Origin: an uncultured Alteromonadaceae bacterium
GTDB lineage: Bacteria > Pseudomonadota > Gammaproteobacteria > Enterobacterales > Alteromonadaceae
Length of the DNA: 64,000 nt
Direction of reading: 5' to 3'
NCBI GenBank assembly: GCA_947503265.1
Contig: CANNDC010000020.1
Coordinates: 1-64,000, forward strand
The translations under genes were made by a program, and so were the position numbers. Of the stretch, positions 27,413 to 35,827 are shown piece by piece. A model generated the notes under the pieces. It saw only the letters and a list, made by a program, of their open reading frames with translations. It did not search any database and was not told where the DNA came from. The number at the start of each line of letters is the position of its first letter. The first letter of the stretch is position 1.

Positions 27413-28276
27413 TTATTCAATATTCTGGATCTGCTCCCTCATCTGCTCTATTAGAACTTTTAACTCAACCGCTGATTGGGTGATATCGCTATGTATTGAT
27501 TTTGATCCTAGGGTGTTTGATTCTCGATTGAATTCTTGCATCATAAAATCGAGCCTGCGGCCGACTGCGCCACCTTTCTTCAGAATATTTCGTGTTTCGC
27601 CAATGTGTGAGTTTAGGCGGTCAAGTTCTTCTGCAACATCAACCTTTTGCGCCAACATAATCATTTCTTGTTCAACGCGCCCTTCTTCTAGATCAATTTT
27701 GGCCTCTTCAAAGCGGTTGAGTATTTTGTCTTTTTGCCACGCTATTATTTCAGGCATTCTGGCAGTGACAATTTTTACTTGTTCTTCAATGCCATCTAGT
27801 CGTTGTTCGATCATATCTTTCATGTTGTCGCCTTCACTGACGCGTGCTTGTTTGAATTCCTTCAGCGTAGCGTCGAATGAAGCTAATACCTCAGTTTGCA
27901 TGCTATCCATATCGGTTTCTTCGGCCGCAATGACGCCGGGCCAACGTAATACTTCTACAGGGTTAATTCCTTCCGACCTTGCTTGAGTTTGAACCCATTC
28001 AGCCGCATTGATAAGTTGCTTGGCTAGTTCTTCATTAACGTTAAGTTTGCCAACCGCCCCTTCGTTCGGTGAATAGCGCAAAGAGCATTCGACTTTACCG
28101 CGTTGCAATTGTTTGCGGAAACGCTCGCGCAGCACGGGTTCTATGGAACGAAACTGCTCTGGAAGTCTAAAAAATGTCTCAAGGTAACGTTGATTTACTG
28201 ACCGAATTTCCCAAACGGCTGTGCCCCACTCGGCTTTTAGTTCACGGCGGGCAAATGCGGTCATACTAGAAATCAT
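27413..28276 (-). CDS. yicC: YicC family endoribonuclease
   Basis: 287 aa, full length and close to E. coli YicC throughout (MTAFARRELKAEWGTAVWE, RGKVECSLRY, REQIQNIE at the end). YicC-type proteins are RNA endonucleases. TTGAGGAAAC precedes the ATG. The last codons and stop are supplied by the integrated element: GAA TAA here against GAG TAG in the displaced copy at 7534-7553. The protein sequence is unchanged, so the insertion is neutral for this gene. It is divergent from the S9 peptidase, with 210 bp between them. Confidence 0.95.
   Translation of the reverse strand: MISSMTAFARRELKAEWGTAVWEIRSVNQRYLETFFRLPEQFRSIEPVLRERFRKQLQRGKVECSLRYSPNEGAVGKLNVNEELAKQLINAAEWVQTQARSEGINPVEVLRWPGVIAAEETDMDSMQTEVLASFDATLKEFKQARVSEGDNMKDMIEQRLDGIEEQVKIVTARMPEIIAWQKDKILNRFEEAKIDLEEGRVEQEMIMLAQKVDVAEELDRLNSHIGETRNILKKGGAVGRRLDFMMQEFNRESNTLGSKSIHSDITQSAVELKVLIEQMREQIQNIE
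27417..27433. repeat. att site, right end of the element inside yicC
   Basis: 17-bp copy of TCAATATTCTGGATCTG overlapping the last codons of yicC. See the left copy at 7537-7553. The location within the 3' coding end of a conserved gene is the usual target for P4-type integrases, which more often choose tRNA genes. Confidence 0.88.
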
Positions 28277-28486
28277 TTTGTTTCCTCAAGTTAGTTTAAA
28301 AGGGAAAAATATTGTGGCAGCCGAATAATAACCTAATCATTGCCGAAGCGCGAAATCTTGAGATTTATTTGCGGCGTTATTTTGTTCTGCTAATATATCT
28401 GGCGTAATTTATTACACTATGAAATAAACGATTTTATCTCACTAATAAAATCCAACATTGGAAGTAGTTAAGAAGGGAAACACTTG

Positions 28487-30451
28487 ATGTACGCATTTAA
28501 TGCATTTCGTGTCGCACTAATCTGCGCGGCGCTCGTTATTTATAGTCCAATTGTCTCAGCAAAAATAAATCCAGCCGATCTTGCTAAGGATTACCAATAC
28601 TATGGCGCAGAGATATCTCCTGATGGAAAACATATTGCGCTAACTATCCTTGGTAATGATGGCAAACGAAAACTAGCTGTCGTGAAAAGTGATGACTTTT
28701 CGTCAGTGGGTGGAGCGGATTTTGGCAAAATACAAGAAGTCGGCGATGTTTATTGGGTAAATAACAAGCGTTTGGTAATTGAAGTATTGCAGTTTCGCCC
28801 GTGGCTAGAACAACCCGGATATTTTGGCGAATTGTTTGCTGTAGATTTTGATGGTGGCAGAGGCGAACTGATATATGGCTATCGAGCCGGTGAAGATCAA
28901 GTAGGCTCTAAAGTCAAAAAGAAAAGTGCGGTTTATGGTTGGGCAAACATTATCAATCTGCTCCCAGACAACGAAGATGAAATTCTGATTTCTTCAGAAC
29001 CCTGGACAACGGGAAACGCCAGTGTCGCCACGGTTCACAGGTTAAATGTTGAATCTGGCAAGATGAGTAGAATCGTTGCTGGTGGGCCAGTCTACAGTGC
29101 TCGTTTCGTCTCGGATGAAGACGGGAACGTGAAGGTGGCTTCCGGTAGTGATAGTAATTTTAATCGACGCGTTTTTATGTTTGATCAAGACGAAGATGAT
29201 TGGAATGAGGTGCCTACCATTGAGTTTGGAGAAGGATACTATCCGCTATCAGTCGACGAATCTGGTAAGTCGTTATATTTCTTAGATGATGCCGGCCAAG
29301 ATAAGGAAGGACTATTTAAACTCGACCTTGAAACCGGTAAACGAACGCACATCTACACCGATGAAAAGGTAGATATTACCAATGTGACCTTTAGTTCTGA
29401 CGGTTCACGTGTCTATGCTTTGCGCACCGACCCCGGTTATCCGACTTACTTAATGTTTAGCAATGCGACTGAAGAAGCCAAATTGTTTAAATATTTTCTT
29501 TCTAAATTTCCCGGTTATGAGGTGAATATAACTAGCCGCAGCGATGACGAGAATTTATGGATGATTTACGCCAGCAATGACACTTCTGCGGGCGGCTTTT
29601 ATTTATACAACAAAAAACAAGACAGCTTTAAACTGCTGTTTGCCAATATGACCCACCTCAATAGAGGGGAATTGTCTGAATCTATTCCGATTGAGTTTCC
29701 TGCTTCTGATGGCCAACTTATCCCTGGCTATATCACCTATCCTGCAGGCATTCCTGAAACCCAAAGTGTTCCCTTAGTCACTCTAGTTCATGGTGGCCCT
29801 CAATCACGAGACTATTGGAGCTTTGATCCTGAAGTTCAGTTGCTTGCATCTCAAGGTTATGCTGTGCTTCGTGTAAACTTTCGCGGTTCAATTGGGTATG
29901 GCAACAAACACTTTTCTGGTTCAGTAAAACAGTGGGGAGATCGGGTTCAACAAGACATTATCGATGGTACTAAATGGGTGATTTCTCAAGGCGGAATTAA
30001 AGCAGATAAAGTTTGCATTATGGGAGGGAGTTTTGGCGGTTATTCTGCGGTTCAATCTGCTACTTTAGCCCCCGATCTGTTTAAATGCGTTGTTGGTAAT
30101 GCTGGTGTTTATGATATCCAAATGATGTTTGAAGAGGGGGATATTCCCAGAATATTGTGGGGCAAAAAATACCTAGAAAGCCAATTGGGTACTGACCCAG
30201 AGCTAATGAAAAAACACTCTCCTGTACACAACGTAGACAAGCTCAAAGCACCTGTTTTGATTGCTCACGGTGAAAAAGATGTGCGAGTCCCTATAGAGCA
30301 TGCTGAAGCCCTTCGTGATGCTATGGAAAAGCACGGTAAAAACTACGAATGGTTTGTTAAAAAGACTGAAACTCATGGTTTTTACGATGAGCAAAACAAA
30401 ATAGAGTATTTCGAAAAAGTCGCAGAGTTTTTAGCCAAACACCTTAAGTAA
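28487..30451 (+). CDS. S9 family serine peptidase (prolyl oligopeptidase-like), exported
   Basis: 654 aa. A signal peptide (RVALICAALVIYSPIVSA) precedes a beta-propeller domain (about 25-400) and an alpha/beta-hydrolase domain. Catalytic triad: S515 in GGSFGGY, D598 in HGEKDVRVP, H630 in ETHGF; HGGPQ forms the oxyanion region. It probably cleaves short peptides in the periplasm. ATG 28487 follows AGAAGGGA at 8 nt; a TTG one codon earlier is less likely. It is the full-length paralogue of the propeller-only gene at 41888-43081 (shared stretches such as YGWRAGEDQVGSK-type sequence). It interrupts the usual yicC / rph adjacency. Confidence 0.9.
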   Translation: MYAFNAFRVALICAALVIYSPIVSAKINPADLAKDYQYYGAEISPDGKHIALTILGNDGKRKLAVVKSDDFSSVGGADFGKIQEVGDVYWVNNKRLVIEVLQFRPWLEQPGYFGELFAVDFDGGRGELIYGYRAGEDQVGSKVKKKSAVYGWANIINLLPDNEDEILISSEPWTTGNASVATVHRLNVESGKMSRIVAGGPVYSARFVSDEDGNVKVASGSDSNFNRRVFMFDQDEDDWNEVPTIEFGEGYYPLSVDESGKSLYFLDDAGQDKEGLFKLDLETGKRTHIYTDEKVDITNVTFSSDGSRVYALRTDPGYPTYLMFSNATEEAKLFKYFLSKFPGYEVNITSRSDDENLWMIYASNDTSAGGFYLYNKKQDSFKLLFANMTHLNRGELSESIPIEFPASDGQLIPGYITYPAGIPETQSVPLVTLVHGGPQSRDYWSFDPEVQLLASQGYAVLRVNFRGSIGYGNKHFSGSVKQWGDRVQQDIIDGTKWVISQGGIKADKVCIMGGSFGGYSAVQSATLAPDLFKCVVGNAGVYDIQMMFEEGDIPRILWGKKYLESQLGTDPELMKKHSPVHNVDKLKAPVLIAHGEKDVRVPIEHAEALRDAMEKHGKNYEWFVKKTETHGFYDEQNKIEYFEKVAEFLAKHLK

Positions 30452-30488
30452 CACCTTGAGTTAAGCACAACGAATTAGTCATTTCTGA

Positions 30489-30519
30489 GGGGTTATTCAT
30501 TAGCCCCTTTTTTATTTTT
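30489..30519 (+). terminator. Rho-independent terminator after the S9 peptidase gene
   Basis: GGGGTTA, loop TTCAT, then TTAGCCCC-side arm with one G-T pair, followed by TTTTTTATTTTT. Lies 38 bp after the stop codon. Confidence 0.75.
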
Positions 30520-30550
30520 GTTGAGTCTCCCCCATTGGAGTTGGATACGC

Positions 30551-30556
30551 TATAAT
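30551..30556 (+). promoter_or_regulatory. Consensus -10 element before rph
   Basis: TATAAT 30 bp before the rph start codon. No good -35 at the standard distance is evident, so the promoter assignment is tentative. Confidence 0.45.
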
Positions 30557-30585
30557 CCTGCGCCATATCATTTAGGAGATAAAAC

Positions 30586-31299
30586 ATGCGTCCGAGTGGA
30601 AGAACTGCTAGTCAAATCCGTCCCGTCACTATTACCCGTAATTTCACCTGTCACGCTGAAGGTTCAGTGTTGATTGAATTTGGTAACACTAAAGTATTGT
30701 GTAACGCTTCAGTCGATGAAGGTGTACCTAGATTTATGAAAGGTCAAGGGAAAGGATGGATAACAGCGGAATACAGCATGCTGCCTCGTTCTACACATAC
30801 TCGTTCAGGACGTGAAGCGGCTCGTGGTAAGCAAGGTGGACGCACGTTAGAAATTCAGCGTTTGATTGCCAGAGCATTGCGCGCAGCAGTGGATTTGCAG
30901 TTACTAGGCGAAAATACTATCACCTTAGACTGTGATGTTTTGCAGGCCGATGGTGGCACTCGCACGGCTTCGATAACAGGTGCTTGTGTGGCTTTGGTTG
31001 ACGCGCTTTCGTGGATGCGTAGCAAGGGTATTATCAAAACCAATCCTATGAAACACATGATTGCCGCCTTGTCTGTGGGAATTTACAAAGGCAATGCCAT
31101 TTCAGATTTAGAGTATTTAGAAGACTCAGACGCTGAAACCGATATGAATGTTGTAATGACTGACACAGGTAAGCTAATAGAAGTGCAAGGTACGGCAGAA
31201 GGTGACCCGTTTAGCTTTGACGAGATGACGGAAATGTTGGAGTTGGCAAAACACGGTATTCGTGAATTGTTTGACGAGCAAAAAGCAGCATTGAACTGA
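30586..31299 (+). CDS. rph: Ribonuclease PH
   Basis: 237 aa, standard length. 3'-to-5' phosphorolytic exoribonuclease that trims tRNA 3' ends and degrades structured RNA. The start MRPSGRTASQIRPV, the phosphate-binding GREAARGKQGGRTLEIQRLI region and DADGGTRTASITGA-type segment (QADGGTRTASITGA) are diagnostic. TAGGAGA lies 6-8 nt before the ATG. It precedes pyrE as in E. coli, but 330 bp containing repeat remnants now separate them. Confidence 0.96.
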   Translation: MRPSGRTASQIRPVTITRNFTCHAEGSVLIEFGNTKVLCNASVDEGVPRFMKGQGKGWITAEYSMLPRSTHTRSGREAARGKQGGRTLEIQRLIARALRAAVDLQLLGENTITLDCDVLQADGGTRTASITGACVALVDALSWMRSKGIIKTNPMKHMIAALSVGIYKGNAISDLEYLEDSDAETDMNVVMTDTGKLIEVQGTAEGDPFSFDEMTEMLELAKHGIRELFDEQKAALN

Positions 31300-31317
31300 G
31301 AGCTGCTGCCCTTTTTT
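31285..31317 (+). terminator. Probable terminator overlapping the end of rph
   Basis: GCAGCA (31285-31290) pairs with TGCTGC (31304-31309) across the rph stop codon, then C and six Ts. The stem is short and the 13-nt loop large, so strength is uncertain. It would uncouple rph from pyrE. Confidence 0.5.
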
Positions 31318-31416
31318 GTATGGATTTTGTTCTACAACGTGGTTGCCATCTAGAGCCCCTTCTTATCGCGGCGCTGATTTGAAAGCCTAGTGGTTCTAAG
31401 CTAAATGAGCAAACCA
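31313..31416 (-). repeat. Decayed partial copy of the 268-bp MITE-like element
   Basis: The stretch around 31373-31415 is nearly identical, in opposite orientation, to the part of the 57544-57811 element around 57722-57758: GCTGATTTGAAAGCCTAGTG and TTCTAAGCTAAA, with one base changed (GCGGCG against GCGGCA). Weaker similarity extends left to about 31313. No terminal inverted repeat remains. Confidence 0.7.
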
Positions 31417-31480
31417 TCGCTTTATGGGTAATGCCTAGTTTAACTCTTACTAGGTGCAGCGCTACCTGACCTCAATTTGT

Positions 31481-31534
31481 TTGAAACAGGGTGCTAGGTT
31501 GAAACAGAATGCTAGGTTGAAATTGACAGTTGGG
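31481..31534. repeat. Degenerate 18-bp tandem repeats upstream of pyrE
   Basis: Three adjacent 18-bp units start TTGAAAcaG.. at 31481, 31499 and 31517; the first two differ at two positions (TTGAAACAGGGTGCTAGG and TTGAAACAGAATGCTAGG), the third is diverged. Related fragments continue to about 31620 (CGAAACAGAAAGCTAGA at 31572). No open frame accounts for them. Confidence 0.65.
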
Positions 31535-31629
31535 TTGAATTAGCAAGTACATTAAAACAAAAAAAGCGCGTCGAAACAGAAAGCTAGATTGAAATAAAAA
31601 ACGTTGAAATAGAAAATCAGGAAAACAGA

Positions 31630-32271
31630 ATGCAGCCGTATCAAAAGGCATTTATAGAATTCGCTTTAGCACGAGAAGTATTAAAATTTGGACAATTTAC
31701 ACTCAAATCCGGAAGAGTAAGTCCTTACTTTTTTAATGCTGGTCTGTTTAATACAGGTAGAGATTTAGCCAAATTAGGCCAGTATTACGCTCAAGCGTTA
31801 ATCAATGCAAATATAGAGTTTGATGTGCTGTTTGGACCGGCATACAAAGGAATTCCTATCGCGACTACCACGGCCGTTGCACTCGCTGACAAACACGATT
31901 TTGATACTCCATACTGCTTCAACCGCAAAGAAGCTAAGACGCATGGTGAAGGTGGCAGCTTAGTAGGGAGCCCGTTGGCAGGTAAAGTCATGCTGGTGGA
32001 TGATGTGATCACCGCAGGCACGGCAATTCGAGAGTCAATGTTGTTGTTGGAGCAGCACAAAGCGACTCTTGCAGGCGTCTTGATCGCGTTGGACCGTCAG
32101 GAAAGAGGTAAAGGCGAGCTATCCGCCATTCAAGAAGTTGAACGTGATTTTAATACCCAGGTTGTGTCGATTATTTGTTTACATGATTTGGTGGAATATT
32201 TGCAAGACAGGCCTGATATGACTGAGCATTTAGCCAATATTGAGCAGTATCGCCGCGACTATGGAATTTGA
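31630..32271 (+). CDS. pyrE: Orotate phosphoribosyltransferase
   Basis: 213 aa, standard length. Converts orotate and PRPP to orotidine 5'-phosphate in pyrimidine synthesis. The PRPP-binding loop VMLVDDVITAGTAIRE is intact, as are FGPAYKGIPIA and NRKEAKTHGEGG. CAGGAAAACAGA before the ATG supplies the ribosome site. Expression must come from within the 330-bp repeat-bearing region if the rph terminator works; no pyrimidine-type attenuator was recognised. Confidence 0.96.
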   Translation: MQPYQKAFIEFALAREVLKFGQFTLKSGRVSPYFFNAGLFNTGRDLAKLGQYYAQALINANIEFDVLFGPAYKGIPIATTTAVALADKHDFDTPYCFNRKEAKTHGEGGSLVGSPLAGKVMLVDDVITAGTAIRESMLLLEQHKATLAGVLIALDRQERGKGELSAIQEVERDFNTQVVSIICLHDLVEYLQDRPDMTEHLANIEQYRRDYGI

Positions 32272-32277
32272 TACTGG

Positions 32278-32538
32278 GTGTCTGACTTTCAACTTGCTAG
32301 CCCTTTTAAAGAGGCAGATCATCATCTAAACGCGCTTGGCATGCGTTGTCCTGAGCCTGTAATGATGGTTCGCTTACAAGTACGCAAAATGCAAGACGGT
32401 GAGACAATCAGTGTTATCGCCGACGACCATTCCACGACCCGAGATATGCCCAGTTTTTGCCGATTTATGAATCATACATTGGTTGCTTCACAAACCGAGT
32501 CTTCTCCCTACTTGTACCTGATTCGCAAAGGCATTTGA
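32278..32538 (+). CDS. tusA: TusA-family sulfur carrier
   Basis: 86 aa. LNALGMRCPEPVMMVRLQVRKM is the TusA/SirA signature with catalytic Cys24; it relays sulfur for tRNA 2-thiouridine or related uses. The start is GTG at 32278, 6 bp after pyrE, so it is probably co-transcribed. A strong terminator follows. Confidence 0.88.
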   Translation: MSDFQLASPFKEADHHLNALGMRCPEPVMMVRLQVRKMQDGETISVIADDHSTTRDMPSFCRFMNHTLVASQTESSPYLYLIRKGI

Positions 32539-32566
32539 TCTCAGATTTAGATAAGTCACTGATTAA

Positions 32567-32604
32567 AAATCCCCGAAAAAGCATGTGTTTTTCGGGGATT
32601 TTTT
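32567..32604 (+). terminator. Strong rho-independent terminator after tusA
   Basis: AAATCCCCGAAAAA (32567-32580), 7-nt loop, TTTTTCGGGGATTT (32588-32601), followed by further Ts. A 14-bp stem; it may also act on the opposite strand. Confidence 0.9.
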
Positions 32605-32692
32605 CGTCTACTACAGGGCAAGAAAAGAGTTTCTATGGCAACTAACCTCTATACCTTAACCCATTGGCATTAGGGCATTAGGGCAGTAGGGT

Positions 32693-33463
32693 TTATTCAG
32701 GCTTACGGAATTTTATTGTCCAGCGATCTGTATTACCTGTCACTGATTTAGCGCCTACCTCGTACTCTAACTCATCATCTTCGCGATAATGTAAGTCAGA
32801 GAAATCGACTAATTCAAAGCCAGCATCTTGGATTTCTTTGATGGCCAGAACGGGATCAAAGCGTCGACGGTTTGAATCACTCGGACCTTCCATATGGCGA
32901 GCTGTGTGATCTACCACTGCGTAAATACCACCCGATTTCAGTGCTTTAAACGCGGCTTCATTCATAGCTTTTCGGCCGTCTGCGGCAAAATTATGATAGT
33001 TTCTGAAGGTCAGAACCATATCGACATCACTAACGCCTAAGTCACTTAACTCCATGGAGTAGAAACGCGAACCTTCTTCACGCCATAACTTGGCATCTTC
33101 AGCCACGATATTCATTTTGTCGAAGCCCGGTTTATCCGCTAAACGATCTTTGATTCTTCCGGTGCCAATAGCGGCGTAGTATTCGCCCTCTTCACGCAAT
33201 AAAGGGACGAGCAGCTTAGTATACCAACCACCTCCGGGCAGCAATTCAACAATTTTCATGTCCGGTTTTAAGCCGAAAAATTCAAGCGTCTCGACAGGGC
33301 GGCGATTAGAGTCTCTCTCCATTTCTCTTTCGCTTCTAATTTCGCTATTTTCCATTGCGGCTTTTAATTTCTTTTCCAGACCATGGCCATCAGCCATAGC
33401 TGGAGCACTCAGCATCAGACTTGCTGAAGTGATAAGTGAAATTGCCAGTAAAGATCGTTTCAT
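32693..33463 (-). CDS. Exported SAM-methyltransferase-like protein
   Basis: 256 aa. A clear Sec signal peptide (MKRSLLAISLITSASLMLSAPAMA) precedes a class I methyltransferase fold: VELLPGGGWYTKLL at the SAM-binding position and VDMVLTFRNYHNF, GGIYAVVDHTA later. The glycine motif is LPGGG rather than the cytosolic GxGxG. Why a SAM-type fold is exported is unknown; SAM is not expected in the periplasm, so it may have another activity. AAAGGAAAA precedes the ATG. Single-gene unit between terminator-like regions. Confidence 0.75.
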   Translation of the reverse strand: MKRSLLAISLITSASLMLSAPAMADGHGLEKKLKAAMENSEIRSEREMERDSNRRPVETLEFFGLKPDMKIVELLPGGGWYTKLLVPLLREEGEYYAAIGTGRIKDRLADKPGFDKMNIVAEDAKLWREEGSRFYSMELSDLGVSDVDMVLTFRNYHNFAADGRKAMNEAAFKALKSGGIYAVVDHTARHMEGPSDSNRRRFDPVLAIKEIQDAGFELVDFSDLHYREDDELEYEVGAKSVTGNTDRWTIKFRKPE

Positions 33464-33832
33464 TTTATTTTCCTTTTTTATATAGGGTTAAGTCTTAACG
33501 GAATATAGGTAACAACAGATCATAGACCGTAAAAATTACAAATTTACTTCATTCTTTTCCTGCCATTGGTTTAACTAACTTAATCTCTGGATACCTACTT
33601 TGCTTTTCTACTGCCATTTTTCATACTAGTACGTTAAATTCGTTTGCAATAGGCTAGCTATTAACGTTCAACTTTGCTTTGTGCGAGGAAAAAATCATTA
33701 GCCACGACCGAATATAAAATTAAACCATGAAATTCAATGTGTTAGCTAATTTCATATCCAGATTCCTGGTTAAATAAAGGTTTTTGTAAAGCTTGCCTCT
33801 TTTTTACCGGTAATCGGAGCTGAAACCAAGAT
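33464..33832. other. Intergenic, no gene seen
   Basis: About 370 bp of AT-rich sequence upstream of the methyltransferase gene and downstream of the YqaA-like gene. I see no open frame, strong hairpin or repeat; it should contain the promoter of the methyltransferase gene. Confidence 0.6.
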
Positions 33833-34402
33833 CTAAGCAGCTAACCACCATACAACAATCACAATCAGGGTGATGACGACAACCGTCTGAATTTTGTAAC
33901 GTTTAAATATGGTTTCTGCCTGATTGCCAGCAAGCTGAACGAGAAGTGCCAATCCAAAATATCTGATGCTACGAGCTATTGCCGTAGCGAGTAAAAAAAG
34001 TGGTAAAGAAAAACTCACTGCGCCAGCGGCTAGCATGGCTAGTTGAAAAGGCACAGGTACAACACCTAAAGATAGCACATACCAAAATCCGCGATTATTA
34101 AGTTGCTGTTTAATCGTCTCTAATTGCTCTGGGTTAGATAGCCAGGTAACCAAAGTATCTTCGAAGAACTGAAACAGATAGTAGCCAATGGCATAGCCGA
34201 CAACAGCACCTATGATACAGCCCAGCGTGGCCATTAGGGCAATCCACCAGAGCTTTTCCCGCTTTGCTTGCATGAGCGGAATTAAAACCGCTTCCAAAGG
34301 AATGGGTACCACAGTTGATTCTAAAAAAGAAGCAAGGGTAACGCTCCAAAGCATATGTTTGGAGTCGATTAACTTCTTAGTTTTTTGGCTCAGTTTACTC
34401 AA
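33833..34402 (-). CDS. YqaA/DedA-related (VTT domain) inner membrane protein
   Basis: 189 aa with about four to five transmembrane segments. SFLESTVVPIPLEAVLIPLM near the N-terminus and GVVPVPFQLAMLAAGAV in the middle are the paired re-entrant motifs of SNARE-associated/VTT proteins of the YqaA branch. Members of the superfamily move lipid carriers or ions across membranes; the substrate here is unknown. It lies 34 bp downstream of the amidohydrolase gene on the same strand. Confidence 0.8.
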   Translation of the reverse strand: MSKLSQKTKKLIDSKHMLWSVTLASFLESTVVPIPLEAVLIPLMQAKREKLWWIALMATLGCIIGAVVGYAIGYYLFQFFEDTLVTWLSNPEQLETIKQQLNNRGFWYVLSLGVVPVPFQLAMLAAGAVSFSLPLFLLATAIARSIRYFGLALLVQLAGNQAETIFKRYKIQTVVVITLIVIVVWWLAA

Positions 34403-34436
34403 TATTGTCTAACCGAACGCTTGCCCAATATTTAGG

Positions 34437-35732
34437 TTATTTATTTTTATAAACTAGGCCATCTTTCATGATGAAATCGATATCGCGCATTTCCTCAATG
34501 TTTTCCAACGGATTACCTTTAACGGCGACCAAATCGGCATATTTCCCTGCCTCCACTGTGCCTAGATTATCGAGTTCATTGAGCAAGGCTGCTGCATGAT
34601 AAGTTGCACTGCGTATTGCTTCGATGGGTTTCATACCTGCTTCAACCATTAATACAAATTCAAGAGCGTTATCACCATGGGGTGACACACCTGAGTCTGT
34701 ACCAAAGGCTATTTTTACCCCAGCTTTGTAGGCTTTAGCAAAGGTTTCCTTGATCAAAGGCCCAATTGCTGCCGCCTTGGGGCGAACTAAATCAGGGAAA
34801 AAGCCGTCAACCTTGGCTTTTTCTGCAACAAAGTTACCCGCCATAATCGTAGGAACATAATAGGTACCATTCTTTTTCATGAGTTTGAATGTTTGCTTGT
34901 CCATGTAAGTGCCATGCTCGATGGAGTTGACTCCTGCCTTGATAGCTCGCTCCATCCCTTCTTTACCATGTGCATGCACAGCAACAGTCATGCCATAGTC
35001 TTTGGCGGTGTCTACTATGGCTTGTAATTCATCCACCATAAATTGTGGGTTTTGACCGCTTTTTGCCACAGAGAGAACACCACCCGTAGCGGTAATTTTG
35101 ATCAAATCTGCCCCATCTTTGTAGCGTTGACGCACGGCTTTTCTGGCCTCTGCCACACCATTAATCACACCTTGCGCTGGGCCAGGATCTGTAGATAGAA
35201 TTTTAGCCGTACCATTGGTTGGATCAGCATGACCACCCGTGGTTGCAATAGATTTGGCTGCAGTAAAGACGCGTGGACCCGGAATTTTTCCTGCCGCTAT
35301 GGCATTGCGCAAAGCCACGGTCTCGTTGTATCCATCACCAAGGTTTCTGACCGTAGTAAAACCTGCCATCAGGGTTTTCTCGGCATAACCAACAGCGTTA
35401 ATAGTGTAATCTGCCTCGTTTTTGGTAAATCGCTCAATGTAGGTTGAAGGACCATTATGTTCGAACGTCAGGTGGGTATGCATATCCATTAAGCCGGGCA
35501 TAAGTGTGTAATCGGATAAATCGACTAACGTATCGCCTTCCCCCGCGTTTACGAATCCCTTCTGTACGGATTTGATTTTGTTACCTTCAACGATCACGGT
35601 AACCTTGTTTTGTACTTTTTCGGAGTCTGCTGCGATTAAATTGCCAGCATGAATATAGGTTGCAGCGTGTGAGTGGGAAGTGAATGCGCTGAGAGCTAGA
35701 ACTAGAGCGCCGACTTTAAAATATCTATTCAT
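34437..35732 (-). CDS. Exported amidohydrolase (Xaa-Pro dipeptidase-like, M38 family)
   Basis: 431 aa. A signal peptide (LVLALSAFTSHSHA) precedes a metal-dependent amidohydrolase. Metal ligands: MDMHTH near residue 83, HAHGKEG, EHGTYM, FGTDSGVSPHGDN. The Lys in ADLIKITATGG is the position of the bridging carboxylated lysine in this family. Related proteins hydrolyse Xaa-Pro or Xaa-Arg/Lys dipeptides. Probably periplasmic, adding to the window's many peptidases (three S9-like, M20, IadA). Confidence 0.85.
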   Translation of the reverse strand: MNRYFKVGALVLALSAFTSHSHAATYIHAGNLIAADSEKVQNKVTVIVEGNKIKSVQKGFVNAGEGDTLVDLSDYTLMPGLMDMHTHLTFEHNGPSTYIERFTKNEADYTINAVGYAEKTLMAGFTTVRNLGDGYNETVALRNAIAAGKIPGPRVFTAAKSIATTGGHADPTNGTAKILSTDPGPAQGVINGVAEARKAVRQRYKDGADLIKITATGGVLSVAKSGQNPQFMVDELQAIVDTAKDYGMTVAVHAHGKEGMERAIKAGVNSIEHGTYMDKQTFKLMKKNGTYYVPTIMAGNFVAEKAKVDGFFPDLVRPKAAAIGPLIKETFAKAYKAGVKIAFGTDSGVSPHGDNALEFVLMVEAGMKPIEAIRSATYHAAALLNELDNLGTVEAGKYADLVAVKGNPLENIEEMRDIDFIMKDGLVYKNK

Positions 35733-35827
35733 ATCTTTATTCTCGTTATTTTTGATATTAGTGATGTGTGTCTTGTTTTCGAATTTTAATCCTAAGGAAG
35801 ATACCCTAAGTTAATATTTAGTACGGG

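Larger units (their letters stand above)
7537..27433. mobile_element. Integrative and mobilizable element in yicC 3' end
   Basis: About 19.9 kb between 17-bp direct repeats. The integrase gene is at the right end next to the yicC junction. Cargo and mobility genes: zinc-ribbon protein, AlpA, small RHH protein, VirD4-type coupling protein, MobF relaxase, small HTH regulator, type I R-M operon, candidate nuclease pair, ParB-like and unknown genes. No mating-pair formation genes are present, so it is mobilizable rather than self-conjugative. The element replaces the last codons of yicC without changing the protein. Confidence 0.85.
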
